Positions 20,975 to 32,329 are shown, counted from the first letter of the stretch. The stretch is DNA of 64,000 nucleotides from Cryptomeria japonica (GCF_030272615.1 NC_081414.1:6021001-6085000), one strand, 5' to 3'. Program-made: numbers and translations. Notes: generated by a model from the sequence alone, not told the origin.

Positions 20975-22658
20975 AATCAGTTTACTTCTCTTTCAGACTC
21001 AATGGTCATCTATCGATTGCCTCACTATTACTGGTTGAACTCTTCAACCCGATTCTCTCTCACACTGAGTCTCTTCTTTGATTGTCTTTTAACACTTGGC
21101 TGATTTTCTCTCACATGTAGCAACAACACTCTCTCATTCAGAAGTACAAACAATATTTGTGGCTCGCACTCTTATTGCCAAATTTTCCCACCAAGATGTG
21201 AGTGTGAACATTGGCACGCTAGGGTTTCCGCCATGCACTGAATTTGCATTCGATCTGATCTCTCATCATCATCGCATATCAAACCCAATCTGATATCATG
21301 TCCTTGATCAATGTTCAACACTCAATAAATGAGCATCGCTCATCTGTCTACCTTGTGAAACACGTCTTCTCTCTTTAGCCATCTGTAGCATGTTTTTTGG
21401 CCTTTTGTCTGATCGATCACGTGAGTGATGCGGTTACCTTTATCCTCTTCAATCTGCAAGATCAATCTTTATTGGATCTCTATTGTTTCCTTCATCTTGA
21501 GTCGCAATCCTCTTCTTTTCTTCCTCAAGCTTCACAATCACCATTAAATGTTGGACTAGTCGCCAATGACCTTACTGACACATCACACCGACTTGTGCAT
21601 ACATTCCACTTCACCTCCACATGACCCCTTTTGTCGGAATCCACCTTTTCTAGGACTACTATGTCGGTTTGGATAGGATCACCAACCAACCACACAACCA
21701 GGTTCATGTACTGGTTCACAGACCCTATCAATTATACCTTAACCGGTTTGTCTTCACCCTTGCACTCTGCTTCTCTTCTAGTGGAGTACCTAAACCAGTT
21801 AGCACACATCCCAACCTACCTCATGCACATATTCATTAGATGGGAATTTTCTGCATGTACACTTTGTCAGTATTACCGGTGGACATACTTATCGGTAAGC
21901 ACCTTGATGACACCATGTCATCAATCCTTCAACTACCTCCATTTGTCTACATCTGTGATTACACCTTTCTTCACCACTGGACCGGTTCTAACATATCCTT
22001 CAATCTCTACAGTGGAAACTCAACATATCTATTTGGTTGATCTAGTGTATTTCCCCAATCTCATGCACCTAAGGAAACTTAGTGTTTCACCAGTTCATTT
22101 GGTGTGATCCTTCAATCACTTGCCTTTAACTCTATTGTCTTATCTCCAAGAACTATGATGCATTTCATGTATAATAGGAGATAAACTCCACTTATCAGTG
22201 GAGTGGATCCTTGTCATCTACATCTTGCATTGCACCAATGCGCCATCCTTGTTTGAGCAACATATCTTCAATAAGGCACATATGATCTGGTTGGGCACTT
22301 TCATTGTTAGTCATCTCTTCAAATGGTGACTACATCTTTATCCAGTGGGAGTCATGTTGTTTCACATCTATACAACATACCGGTGGCTTGCACATACTTC
22401 TCCTCCAATGTTGATGTGATTTAGGTAACATTCACCCTCTTCATCACAATCAACCGCCCAACATCCTGCTCTGTTGTTGGTGACAACCATGCACTGCCAA
22501 CATGTCACTTACCGGTCTGCAGTCCTTATGTCTTCAACACAAGTCAACACTAACTCGTGTACCGGTGACTCCAATGGCCAGTATGCTAGATGACCTTAAT
22601 GACAGTACTACACATACCTGCCATACCAGTTGACATCAATGACAACACAATGCCAACA

Positions 22659-22663
22659 GGTAG
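22659..22663. repeat. Target-site duplication GGTAG (right) of soloLTR-1
   Basis: Partner of 12991-12995. Confidence 0.9.
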
Positions 22664-22670
22664 TAATGAA

Positions 22671-22675
22671 CTTGT
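22671..22675. repeat. Target-site duplication CTTGT (left) of soloLTR-2
   Basis: Matches CTTGT at 24063-24067. Confidence 0.9.
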
Positions 22676-24062
22676 TGTTGACAACAATGCAACAAAATGA
22701 GAGGGGTGGTGAATCAGTTTGCACAAAAACTTACTGCAACTTAAACCATAAAACATATATAATAATTAACAGTTAAAGCATGAAACAACACCACATCAAT
22801 AACACACATAACACCTAGATTTTTGACATGGAAAAATTGGTTAAGGAAAAAACCACAGTGAGAACTTAGCCACAATGAGATAATACCCTGTTAGGACTAA
22901 ATGTGAATGTTACAATGGGAGTGGACATGCATTCAGGCACCCTACCTAGAGATCATTACTCAAAATAAGAAACCCTAAAAGGCTAAAACCTTAAAGGAAG
23001 GCTCACTACCTTACCAGAAGTCTCACTGACTTACAAAGACATTTAGACTACAATCTAGATCATATAAACTGTGAAAATAGAATCTCCATATGCTTGAGTA
23101 CAGTTTTGGTTAAGCACACAGTCTTCTCTATAATACTTCTCTTCTTCACACTTCCAAATATTAGATCACTTGTTCGCACATCCAACTCGATCATACATAT
23201 ACAATGCAAACACTCACTGACATACATCTTACATGATTATTACATATATTTATACAAGATATCAGCCTATATTTCAAGGTTGGCCAAACCCTCAATACAA
23301 ATTACAAAATATTATACTCACACACTACAACAACACATGTAGACCAAAACAATGTCAGCGAAGACATATTCTGGACCCAAATCAATACCGCAAATATGAA
23401 ACATCTCCAATAATTATGCCCCGATCATCCACAACACGCTATAATCACTGAGAATGTCACATAACATGAAGAACATCACCTGACAAGGAAAAATATTTAA
23501 TAACATGCACAATAATCAATGCGAACCACCAATATGCACATAACACAATCTAGAAACATTCACAAGAAACGTGAATTGCATCACAACAACTACAACAACT
23601 CGGATTACCAAAATCATCACCATCTCACCACCGGAGCTCAAGAACAACATAAAAAATGACTATCAACATGAAATATTCGTTTGTGGACATCCAAATCATG
23701 AACCAATCAAACTAAGGATACACATCAACGTCCATAATACATCTCATATATCTGCAACTAAAGATATAGAAATCCTGGAGCAAATCAGAGCACAAACCAG
23801 AATACCGAATAACACTAACAACTGAATAACATTATCAATATCGGATCTCATAACTCGATCAAAACATCACGTGGACCACTGAAAATTATGTTGAATCAAC
23901 TAGAGATAAGTATATCTAAACCCATTAAACTGCATCGGCTCATCTGCAACACACTGACCAAACTAACTCATTTAATCTAACTGCAACACTAAAATACACA
24001 AAAAAATATGTTGACATCAATGACAACACATCATTCCGGAAAACTCTTAGCAATATCCAACA
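22676..24062 (-). mobile_element. soloLTR-2, Copia type (1,387 bp)
   Basis: Runs TGTTGACAACAATG to AATATCCAACA on the plus strand with CTTGT duplications. It shares the GAGAGGGG-TGGTGAATCAG box near the left end and TTGACATCAATGACAACAC near the right end with Copia-1 and soloLTR-1, so all three belong to related families and sit in the same orientation. No coding potential. Confidence 0.88.
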
Positions 24063-24067
24063 CTTGT
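24063..24067. repeat. Target-site duplication CTTGT (right) of soloLTR-2
   Basis: Partner of 22671-22675. Confidence 0.9.
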
Positions 24068-24840
24068 GTCCATTAGAAGAGGAGGGATGGATCCTTCCTA
24101 TAAGGTCAATTCCCCACTAAGTGAAAGGACAAGGTGTTGTAATAGGATGAATCTCTTACGTTGGTGCATGAATAATATCTCCATGAATCTAACATTGGTG
24201 ACATTTCTTGACAAAGGGGTAGGCATCACATTCCATAGTAAGCCAATACTAACTAGTTTGCATCAATTTATTAGCTAAGGTAGGACTACTAGAGTGAGAA
24301 TCACATATACCCTCATTCACCTCTTGTAAGTTAGTTTGTGCTTTGACATGATCTAAATATCTAAGAAGGGTATTATCTAGACCTCTTCAATGTATGGTTT
24401 CTTTGTTGATAGCATAGAAAGAGGCTTGACAAAAAAATTATTTCTCTGGTTGGTAGAAAAGTCAAGGGAAAGGATTTGATCATGAAGCTAATTGTAAAAG
24501 TCTTAATACCATGGGGAATTGGGACAAACAATTTTGTACATGAGTTCAATATGAGGAATTTTGAAAGCTCGGGTGATAACATGCTCACTAGAAACTAACA
24601 ATGAGGAACATTTGGTGACACATACAATTGTATCCATAGCATCAACCATCTTGTTATTTTATTTGGGTATCTTCTGAAACTTAATGGAAGAAAAATATAC
24701 CTTGAAATAATCAACCATTCTCTTATAAGGAATAAGATTTTCATCTTTGTAAGATACTTATTATTAACGTGCTTTATGATCCATTGTGAGTCAACATAGA
24801 CATGAAGTTCTTAAATGTTATGTTGCACAAATTGTAAGGA
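24063..24840 (-). pseudogene. Element C integrase N-terminus and RNase H end
   Basis: Resumes the interrupted Pol sequence. 24075-24400 aligns with the integrase zinc-binding region of A2 (37480-37760), and 24560-24835 aligns with the aRH C-terminal region (38040-38230). It is full of stops and small gaps. The sequence ends abruptly at about 24840, where another LTR-like sequence begins. Confidence 0.65.
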
Positions 24841-25147
24841 AGTTAAGTAGCATAAAAACTTCCTACACTAACCTTGAGAGGAGGGTTACACAAAAACTTT
24901 TATAGATCGTTACAATAGTTATAAAAAAATAATCAAATAGACATAATAGCATGCATACCACAACACAATGATTTACATGTGAAAACACTTTCGGGAGAAA
25001 AACAACACACTCTAAAAGCCACCCAATATATTATTCAGAAATAAGTAACAAATTACAATATACTTGCAGAGAAAGATCTTCATAGGAGTACCACCAACAA
25101 GAGGTTCAGAGGTAACTCAATAGCTATAAGACTCTTACACACAACCT
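24841..25147 (-). repeat. LTR fragment of the soloLTR-3 family, inverted
   Basis: Starts TGTAAGGAAGTTAAGTAGC and corresponds to the reverse complement of about 61050-61361 (soloLTR-3). It is cut off at 25147 by the end of element B. The missing part is not found on the other side of B. Confidence 0.7.
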
Positions 25148-25780
25148 TGTTGGGTGAATATTTTGTCAGTAGCATACCAATGACAAAATATATGATTCAC
25201 ACACAACTATGTTGAGAAATTAATCTCTCCTCTCATAAAGGGGAGGTTCCCTCTGAAATTTCTTCTCTAATTAACAAGAAATTAAAATATGTGGGTTAGT
25301 TTCCGGCATATAACTCTCTTTTTTCAGAGTCTATGTATTCTCCCTCCACTTTGTTACAATTTCCCTATCATGTTTTTGATACTTAAAGAAATGAACAAAT
25401 TAATCCAACAAATTGTACCAAATTTTACAAGCAAAAACCACAAAGTCTTTCTTGAATGTAACACTAACTTAAACTAATTATCACAACTGGTAAGAAATTC
25501 AACTTGCAGCTCAAAGTCCTCAAGTGTAATTCCCCAATCCTTAAAACTACAATCAACAATAGCAATACAAATCCTACCACTAAACACTTAACAATAGAAA
25601 ATTTCTCAAACATGCAAGGAGCACAAAGTCTACTTTCACAATTCAAGAGCTCTTTTACCCACATAACAATATCTCCAATATCAAGGAATTCAAGAACATA
25701 TATAAGTAATGAACATAAGAACATAACCTCATAAAAATAATTTTTGCCACAACACAAAGTTTGAGATCAAATAAAATTGC

Positions 25781-25790
25781 TTTATTTATT
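25781..25790 (-). terminator. Polyadenylation signals in B 3' LTR
   Basis: Minus strand AATAAATAAA, about 110 bp downstream of the TATA box, consistent with the R region. Confidence 0.5.
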
Positions 25791-25900
25791 TGCTTGATCA
25801 AATCCTCACAACAAAAGCTCAAAGTCTTAGTTGAGGCAAAAAATTCGGTAGAGTTTTGCTTAGCATAATCAAAGATAAAAAAATACACAAATGAGGGTAC

Positions 25901-25907
25901 TTATATA
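25901..25907 (-). promoter_or_regulatory. TATA box of B 3' LTR
   Basis: Minus strand CATATATAAG; the same site is at 53987-53993 in the other LTR. It lies about 160 bp after the stop of the U3 reading frame, which places that frame upstream of the retrotransposon promoter. Confidence 0.65.
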
Positions 25908-26065
25908 TGAAAAGAGTGGAGAAAAATGTGAACACAATTGACTAATTCAATTGCACAGTCCCACTTGACTACAACTACAACATAAAGAAATTATGCAGCT
26001 ACGAGAAAACTTGCAACATCTAACAATGCAACTACATGAAAAGAAAATGTCAAAAGGGGACACTT

Positions 26066-29000
26066 TATTCATCTTTCTCCTCCTCGTTTGATTTGTGGAA
26101 TTCTTCAAGCTTAGTTAGGATGGCCTCCATCTCTGCTTCGTCTAGCATTGGGGTAGAATCTGCGATCACACAAACATGGGAAATTGCATCTTTAGCCTTC
26201 ACATATTTCTTTTTTCCATCTCTCAGCATAGATGCAAGAACCTTAAAACTGACTTGAATCTTCAGTAACTTATCAAATGCACTTAGAGAGAAATCCTGTT
26301 ACATGAAGTGATCCATTAGAGAAAGAAACTCTTGCATGATGGCATCACTAGTAACAAGATTCTAATTGTCATCATATAGATAACAAGGAAGGTCAACAAT
26401 TCTGGCAGAAATGAGATCAATCTCATCACCAGCTTCCTTCCTTTCTCGACCCAGCTTGGCAATCATCAATCTTATTGTCTCTTTCTTGTGAGACAACTGT
26501 GACAAGTTTTGGATATGTTTTTCTCTTGTGGGAACCACTTTATTTTCAACAAGGACGGCTATTGTGAAGTCCTCCATTTTGCTCCAAAGGGTTGTACCCT
26601 TCTCAATATCTTCAATTTTGTGAGATAATGAAGTCTTGATACTTTGCATGTGACTTTGGATTACTTCAAAATCGGCCAATAACCCAATTGTTGAAATTAG
26701 AAGATGAGACCCTTCTAATTTCAACTATGCAATCCATTCATCCACCACTTGGCCTTTGGCTCCTACCTGTTCAACTTTATTAAGAACTTCAGTGTCCATT
26801 GAGGAACCTATGGGCTCAATTTCCTGGGAAGATTGTGTAACTTTAAGAAGAACATTGGTCACTTGCTCACACTTCTGTTTTAATTCATTCTTCTCACCTT
26901 CTCTTGATCAAACCTTCGTATCAAGGAGTTAAAAACCATTTGAGAATCCAACTTAACACTCTCATGCATCTCTACTCCCAGCTCTACAGTTTGCATGGTA
27001 TAGTCTTCAGGTTGTATATTATCTTTACTCTTATTTGAGGACGGTACCATGACCTCAACATATTTCCTTTTATTAGCCGAATGTACTAACACCCGAGAGA
27101 TAGTCTTCGGCTTCTTTGTTCCTTTGGGCTTTGGAGGAACCAACTGCTCAAAATCAAACTCATTAGGAGAAATTACCTTTTCTTCCTCTTGGTTGCTACT
27201 ACCTCCATCCAAGGTGGTAATTTTGGATTGGCAGGTGGAGTAGTAGCTTCTTGCTGAATATCACTTTGTATTTCAGGAGCAAATTGGCTTGAACTTGCAG
27301 CCGTTGTGGATGATGTTATTGGTATGAAAGCAGAAGTATCCAGTGACATGCTAGCTGATGTAGTAATAATAGATGCTACCGACACCTCTTCAATTATAGC
27401 CACAAAGGGGAGAGAGGAAGGTGTAGTGGAAATAATTTTAGTACTTACAAGAGGTGGAATTTTTGTTATGACCACCATAGAAGGTAAAGTCATCATTTGT
27501 TGTTCCACAAATGCTTGCTGCATGGTTTTAGGAAAATCTAACATTGAAGATTCAATGGTGGTTGAAGGAATATCATCCAAACTGGAAAAATTGTTGAGCA
27601 GCTTCTAACTGTGACATGTCCAAATCTAACTCCTCATAATCAAGTCCCTCATCCACCTGATCTAAGTCAGTTTGAATAGAATGAATAACAATTTTTGGAT
27701 GGGTCGGTGCCTATGAGGTGGTAGGGACATTAATTTCACCATGATGTATTGGCTCTTCATCTTGTGCTTCCTCTTAATGAGGAATTTCACCTTCTTCCGG
27801 CTTCTTTTCTTTCTCAGTCTCTTTAGCAGGCTGTTGTTCTGGTTCCTTTGTGACTATCTCTTGCGCTGTTGAAGATGATTCACCTTTTTTGGATCCTTTA
27901 ATTATGAACTTGATTTTGGGTCCTTTCCCCTTAGATTGCGTTACAGGGACCGAGGATGGTGCTTGTGGATTTTCTCTGCTCTTGGTTTTTGTATCTATCT
28001 TACCAATCGAGCCATCACTATTATCATCATCTCTAGAACTAGTAGGAAGTTGTTTCATTCTAAGATTCTTTTTCAACAACCATGCATTGGCATTTTCCAA
28101 AATAGGGGAGATTCTTTGAGTGATAGACTTACTTTCCTTTTTTGACCATTGCACTGGTGGAAGTGGAGAGTCAACAATCATATTTTCATAATAGACTGGG
28201 TCTATTATGTCATCAATATCCTCTAGGGTCATTGGGATTTTTGCCAAATCCATATTTTCAATCTGCTCTAGGGTAAGATGACTGGAATCCATTCTGCTTA
28301 TGTCTTCTTCATCTTGGTAATTTGCCCATACATCCTCAAACCTTAAAAACATGGGTGTAGTTTCTTTTGAGCTTATTTTTCATGCCACAAAAATCAAATT
28401 TATTTCATGCCTTGAATCTTTTCATAGTATTCCATTGCATCTCTTTCTCCATGTTCTTGGCCTTGGAGTTAGTTAAAATTAAGTACCTGCCAATAGATTC
28501 TGGAAACTTCAATCTGGTCTTATGTGCTTGCGATTGCTTTTCATGCACATAGATCATTTGCCGACATAACTCCATTAGGATGATCTTGTCAGAAGGATAC
28601 CTTGGTAAAATGAAAGGTTCACCTGAGAAACATCCTATCCGGATGTAAGTGAATGTTGGAAACTGAAGAAAAACACATCCAAAATGAGACACCCTGTTAT
28701 ATGCAGCCTCTAATAATCTTTTCTTTAGCAGGCTTTTATCAAACATGCACTTCCACACAACAAAGAAAGCATCGTTGACTCTTCTAAAATGGCTCCCTTG
28801 ATTTTTGATTGTGATTTGATCATAGTACTCCCAGATAGGTACTAACCTCCTATCCCCTTTGGTAGATAAACCTGGATATTGCTTCATAGAAGCAGCTACA
28901 TATACCAGGTAAGAGGTCATATAGAATTTTAACGTCACTTTGACCTCCTTAAACTGTGCATGGAGTGCATCACTTATTTGCTCACCCCAATCAATCTTAG

Positions 29001-29630
29001 CAGCTGCTTTTTTTATTATTTTCATATAATAGCACTTCCAGTTTTGAAAGTAATGAGAATCCTTTAAACCCTTCACCCATGCCAAAATGGTGACCATATC
29101 ATTGTACTCCTCATTGAAGTCACTTCTATGAAAATTACTTTCTTGCATTCTACCTCATTTTTCTCATAGTACTCCTGAGCACTTTCTTCAGAAATGTCGG
29201 CCACTTCTTCGACCGGCGAACCTTTGAAAACATGGTTGAAGAAAACACTATCCAAAGTCATGACCACATTTTGATCAACATCCTTAACCTGTCTTTTATT
29301 TGGAGTGAAGTGATCTGCCACTGCAAGTACAAAATCCAAGTCATGAGCTGCAACTGGGAAGGAAGCATATTTATGCAACTCAGATCTGATCATGTTTGTT
29401 AGGCGGGAAGGAGCTTTCTCAACTTGATCAATAAACTCCTCCATACTAACATGACCAATTTCTATATCTTTGATCTCCTTGATGTTTGAATCTACTGAGC
29501 TCTCCGGGTACAAATTCAAGTATTTATCATACTTGTACTTCATCTTCTTTTGTGATGATTTACCCGGTGAAGATTCCAACTGACTCAAAGAAGGCTCTAA
29601 TTTGTCGTGAGGGGGTCTTGAGATTTGCAA
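26066..29630 (-). pseudogene. LTR-encoded (U3) protein of element B, 3' LTR copy
   Basis: A reading frame of about 1,190 codons that can be followed through several frameshifts and stops. N-terminal part (29073-29630) starts MQISRPPHDKLEPS and includes a helical segment ELHKYASFPVAAHDLDFVLA. A conserved core follows (28405-29148; motifs MKQYPGLSTKGDRRLVPIWE and FFVVWKCMF). Next come an acidic segment, a Lys/Glu-rich segment, a Ser/Thr/Pro-rich segment (27173-27580) and basic clusters (KRKKR, PPKPKGTKKPK) that could be nuclear localisation signals. The C-terminus is a charged helical region ending at 26066. The other LTR carries the same protein. I do not recognise the family. Confidence 0.7.
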
Positions 29631-29759
29631 ATTACTGAATTCAACACTAGAGATAAGTTTCTTTGATAGTTATCATCATCACTAAAACCAAATTTTATTA
29701 ATCGGATAAAAAAAATGGAGTCAGAACAGGCATGGGAGCAAAACTATTAAAACTGGCAG

Positions 29760-30860
29760 GGTTGGGGAAAAAAGTCCGACTTGCACCTTAGGAGTCAAAA
29801 TTTGCACATCGGACTTTAAAGTCCGATGTGCAAGAGTAAAACATCTTTCTTGCATATCGGACTTTAAAGTCTGATGTGCAAGTTGGGGAAAAGCTATTAG
29901 CACATCGAACTTTAAAGTCTGATGTGCAAGTAAAAAATCGATGTGTCGATTGACATGTTGGGTTTTAAAACCCATCATATCAATCAAAGAAACTCATCTC
30001 ACATATCAGACTTTAAAGTCCGATATGTGAGGTCTAACCCTCCTGCTAACATGTCAGGTTTTAAAACCTGACTTGTTAGCAAGAGCGCATCTCCCGCATA
30101 TGAGACTTTAAAATCCAATATGTGGAGATTGATCTCCACCCATTAACCTGCATGTTGGGGTTTAAAACCCAATGTGTAGGCAAGGGAAGAGAGGTAGGAA
30201 GATAAACAAAAAGATCAAAAGGTAATTGGACATTAAAGTCTGATGTGCCGTCGACCTCAAGGGTAAGGTTAAGAGCAATCATATTTTTAAAATCCAATGT
30301 GCTCCAACAAATGAAAACCCAAAAGAAAGATGCAGAAGAAAACATGAATGGCGAATCAAAAGGAAAAAACCCGAAAGCATAAAAACCTACCTCAATCATG
30401 TGGCTGAAGAAAATCTGATGACTAGCGAGGTGAACGAGATTGAAATCGTGAGGAGAGGAGCAGGTGGGCATGCACGAAGGAGAGATAACAAAACAAAATG
30501 AAGAAATAATCCTCAAAAATTAATAAATAACCCCAAAATTAACCATTAATGCCCTCATTAATGGTTAAGTGTGCCATGCAAGTCTAACCTGCATGACTAA
30601 TCCTCTTGCAAGTCGAACTTTAAAGTCCGACATGCATGCTACTGCCAAATCAACCTGCACATCAGACTTTAAAATCCTATGTGCAGATGCAAAGACCCTG
30701 CAGGTCGGACTTTAAAGTCTGATCTGTAGGAGAAGGACTACCTGCAGGTCAGACTTTAAAGTCCTATCTATAGGGATAGAACCAAAACATTGCATAAAGT
30801 CTGATGTGCAAATCCCTTTAAAAAGAGAGAAACCCTGCAAATTAAAGTTCGACTTGCAGG
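29760..30860. repeat. Palindrome array in B 3' LTR
   Basis: About 16 dyad-symmetric units of 26-36 bp, most centred on TTTAAA. The best is a perfect 32-bp palindrome at 29802-29833 (half-site TTGCACATCGGACTTT). Two cores alternate: GGACTTTAAAGTCC and GGGTTTTAAAACCC. Other clear units: 29850-29881, 29899-29930, 29949-29986, 29999-30030, 30045-30080, 30147-30180, 30604-30637, 30652-30687, 30698-30730, 30741-30774 and 30834-30860. Arms differ between units but the two halves of each unit match each other. The array ends about 130 bp before the U3 reading frame starts. Confidence 0.9.
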
Positions 30861-30997
30861 TAAAACTGCAAATCTAAAAGAACTTAAAAATAATAAAAAT
30901 GAAAAGCGAAAAGCTAAATGAGCTAATCGACGGAGTCGATCAAGCTCCCCTGGAGGGCGTGAGGTACGAAACGGACCAGTTTTGTAGGGTTGCCTCA

Positions 30998-31020
30998 TGA
31001 TTTTAGCTGCGCTAAAATCA
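30998..31020. repeat. Perfect short inverted repeat near B LTR start
   Basis: TGATTTTAGC, three-base loop TGC, then GCTAAAATCA. It lies in the part of the LTR with no counterpart in the 5' LTR, so conservation cannot be judged. Confidence 0.7.
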
Positions 31021-31174
31021 AGGACAACAATTGGCTCTAGCTAGGGAACAAGCTACACCACTTGAAGCTTGTAGAATTCAGAACTCCAAGTTCCTGTATC
31101 CATTGGGCTATAGAGTCAGGCAACAAAAAATACTAAAAAGAAAAAAAAACTATACAAATTTTATAATAATTACA

Positions 31175-31198
31175 ACTTCCTTTTGCATTTCTCTTCAT
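31175..31198 (-). other. Probable polypurine tract of element B
   Basis: Minus strand GAAGAGAAATGCAAAAGGAAGT lies between the integrase stop (31195-31197) and the inferred LTR start. Purine-rich with few interruptions. The boundary is inferred because the other LTR lacks this end. Confidence 0.5.
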
Positions 31199-32329
31199 TG
31201 AGTAAAGAGCTTCAAATGTTCTCCACTGTGAGGTAGCGAGAATGGGGTACCATCCGCATATGCAAGTAAGTAGCTATGCTCACCACATATTTCAAGAATA
31301 GTGAAGGGACCTCTCCATAAGGAGTCAAAATTTTCATGCAAACCCATTGGTTCCCTCCTCTTGTGCCATAACAAGACTTGATCACCAATTAAGAACTCAC
31401 GAGAAGTTGTTTTCTTATCAAATAACACCTTCACTTGGCTTTGGTGTGCAACAATTCTATCCACCACTTCTACTCTTGTTTCTTCCAACTGAGAAAGAAA
31501 CATAATTGACTTATCAAGCAAATCTTGATAGTTTTCATCTTCAATGGCCTTGGCGAGCTTTAATGCTGGAAGTTCCATAGTGATAGGAATCTTGGCATTC
31601 AACCCATACAGAAGTTGAAAAGGTGACACACTGATCGCTCTTTTTGGAGTTATACGATCTGCCCATAGCACATCATAAAGAGCTTTATGCCAAGTCCGTT
31701 GTCTCTCATCAACAAGCTTCCTCATAATAGTAATCAGATTCTTGTTGCTTGACTCGGCCTGACCATTTCCTTGTGGATAATAGTCAGATGAGTGTGAAAG
31801 GGTAATACCATAATCAAAGCAAAAATCAATGATCTCATTAGATGAAAAACATGAATCATTATCAGTTACTATCTTATGAGGAACACCAAACCTTGAAATG
31901 ATGTTTTCCTTCAAAAACTGGCAAACCACTACTAAAGTAGCTTGCTTAGTTGGAATTGCCTCCACCCACTTAGTGAAGTAATCTGTCACTATGAGAATGT
32001 ATATGTGACCTACACTAGATGTTGGATTGATAGGTCCAATGAAATCCAATCCCCACTATTGAAAGGGCTCTTCAATTACAATTGGCTTAAGAGGGAGTGC
32101 AACTAGCTTAGGCTTACCCACAAATTGCTGACATTGCTCGCATTTATGAACCTAGCTTGTATGTGTCCTTTAACAAGGTTGGCCAATAGTATCTTGCACG
32201 TAAAATTTTGTGCGCAGTGACAGGGGTAGAAAAATGTCCACCACAAGCAAGATCATGAAAAGCTTGAAGTAATCTTACTTGTTGTTTGTCCACGCAGCAC
32301 AGGAAATTACCATCTAAACCTTTCTTATA
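31195..32329 (-). pseudogene. Element B integrase, C-terminal part
   Basis: Zinc-binding region at 32130-32329 (HDLACGGHFSTP and downstream CEQC), catalytic core at 31195-32049 with D in MDFIGPINP, D in KIVTDNDSCF and E in GQAESSNKNL, then a C-terminal end GEHLKLFTQ typical of plant Ty3 integrases. A stop sits near 32144 and another near 32055. The N-terminal side is interrupted by A2 and resumes at 48419; the protein reads in the same frame across the junction, counting one GAAAC. Confidence 0.85.

Larger units (their letters stand above)
12996..22658 (-). mobile_element. soloLTR-1, Copia type, split by Copia-1
   Basis: A single LTR running TGTTGAGCACAAG to AATGCCAACA on the plus strand, with the GGTAG duplication on both sides. 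Without Copia-1 it is about 2.4 kb. It carries the same end boxes as Copia-1 LTRs: GAGAGGGGGGGG-TGAATTAG near the left end and TTGACATCAATGACAACA near the right end. Plus-strand open frames at 21397-22107 have no recognisable protein character. Solo LTRs arise by recombination between the two LTRs of a full element; an LTR-only non-autonomous element is the alternative. Confidence 0.8.
22659..22675 (-). pseudogene. Element C integrase sliver between two insertions
   Basis: Seventeen bases of integrase sequence (GGTAGTAATGAACTTGT) remain between soloLTR-1 and soloLTR-2. They align with 37455-37470 of A2 and contain both duplications, GGTAG and CTTGT. Confidence 0.85.
25148..31174 (-). repeat. 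Element B 3' LTR (~6.0 kb)
   Basis: The low-coordinate end TGTTGGGTGAATATTTTGTC matches 53233 next to the primer site. The high-coordinate end is taken as ...TAATTACA at 31174, because in element sense it would give TG at the LTR start directly after the purine-rich GCAAAAGGAAGT and 20 bp after the integrase stop. Alignment with the 5' LTR covers 25148-30939; the last 235 bp have no partner. In sense order: palindrome array, U3 reading frame, TATA box, AATAAA signal, U5. Confidence 0.8.

Noticed and set aside
21397-22107. Plus-strand ORFs of 75 and 158 codons
   Set aside because: They lie in soloLTR-1, have no domain-like features and no counterpart elsewhere.
29721-29987. Minus-strand ORF with repeated AHQTLKSD
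   Set aside because: It is the translation of the palindrome array; the repeat is a DNA-level feature.
29760-30860. CRISPR-like array
   Set aside because: Units are palindromes with variable arms and uneven spacing, inside a plant LTR; no constant repeat with unique spacers and no cas genes.
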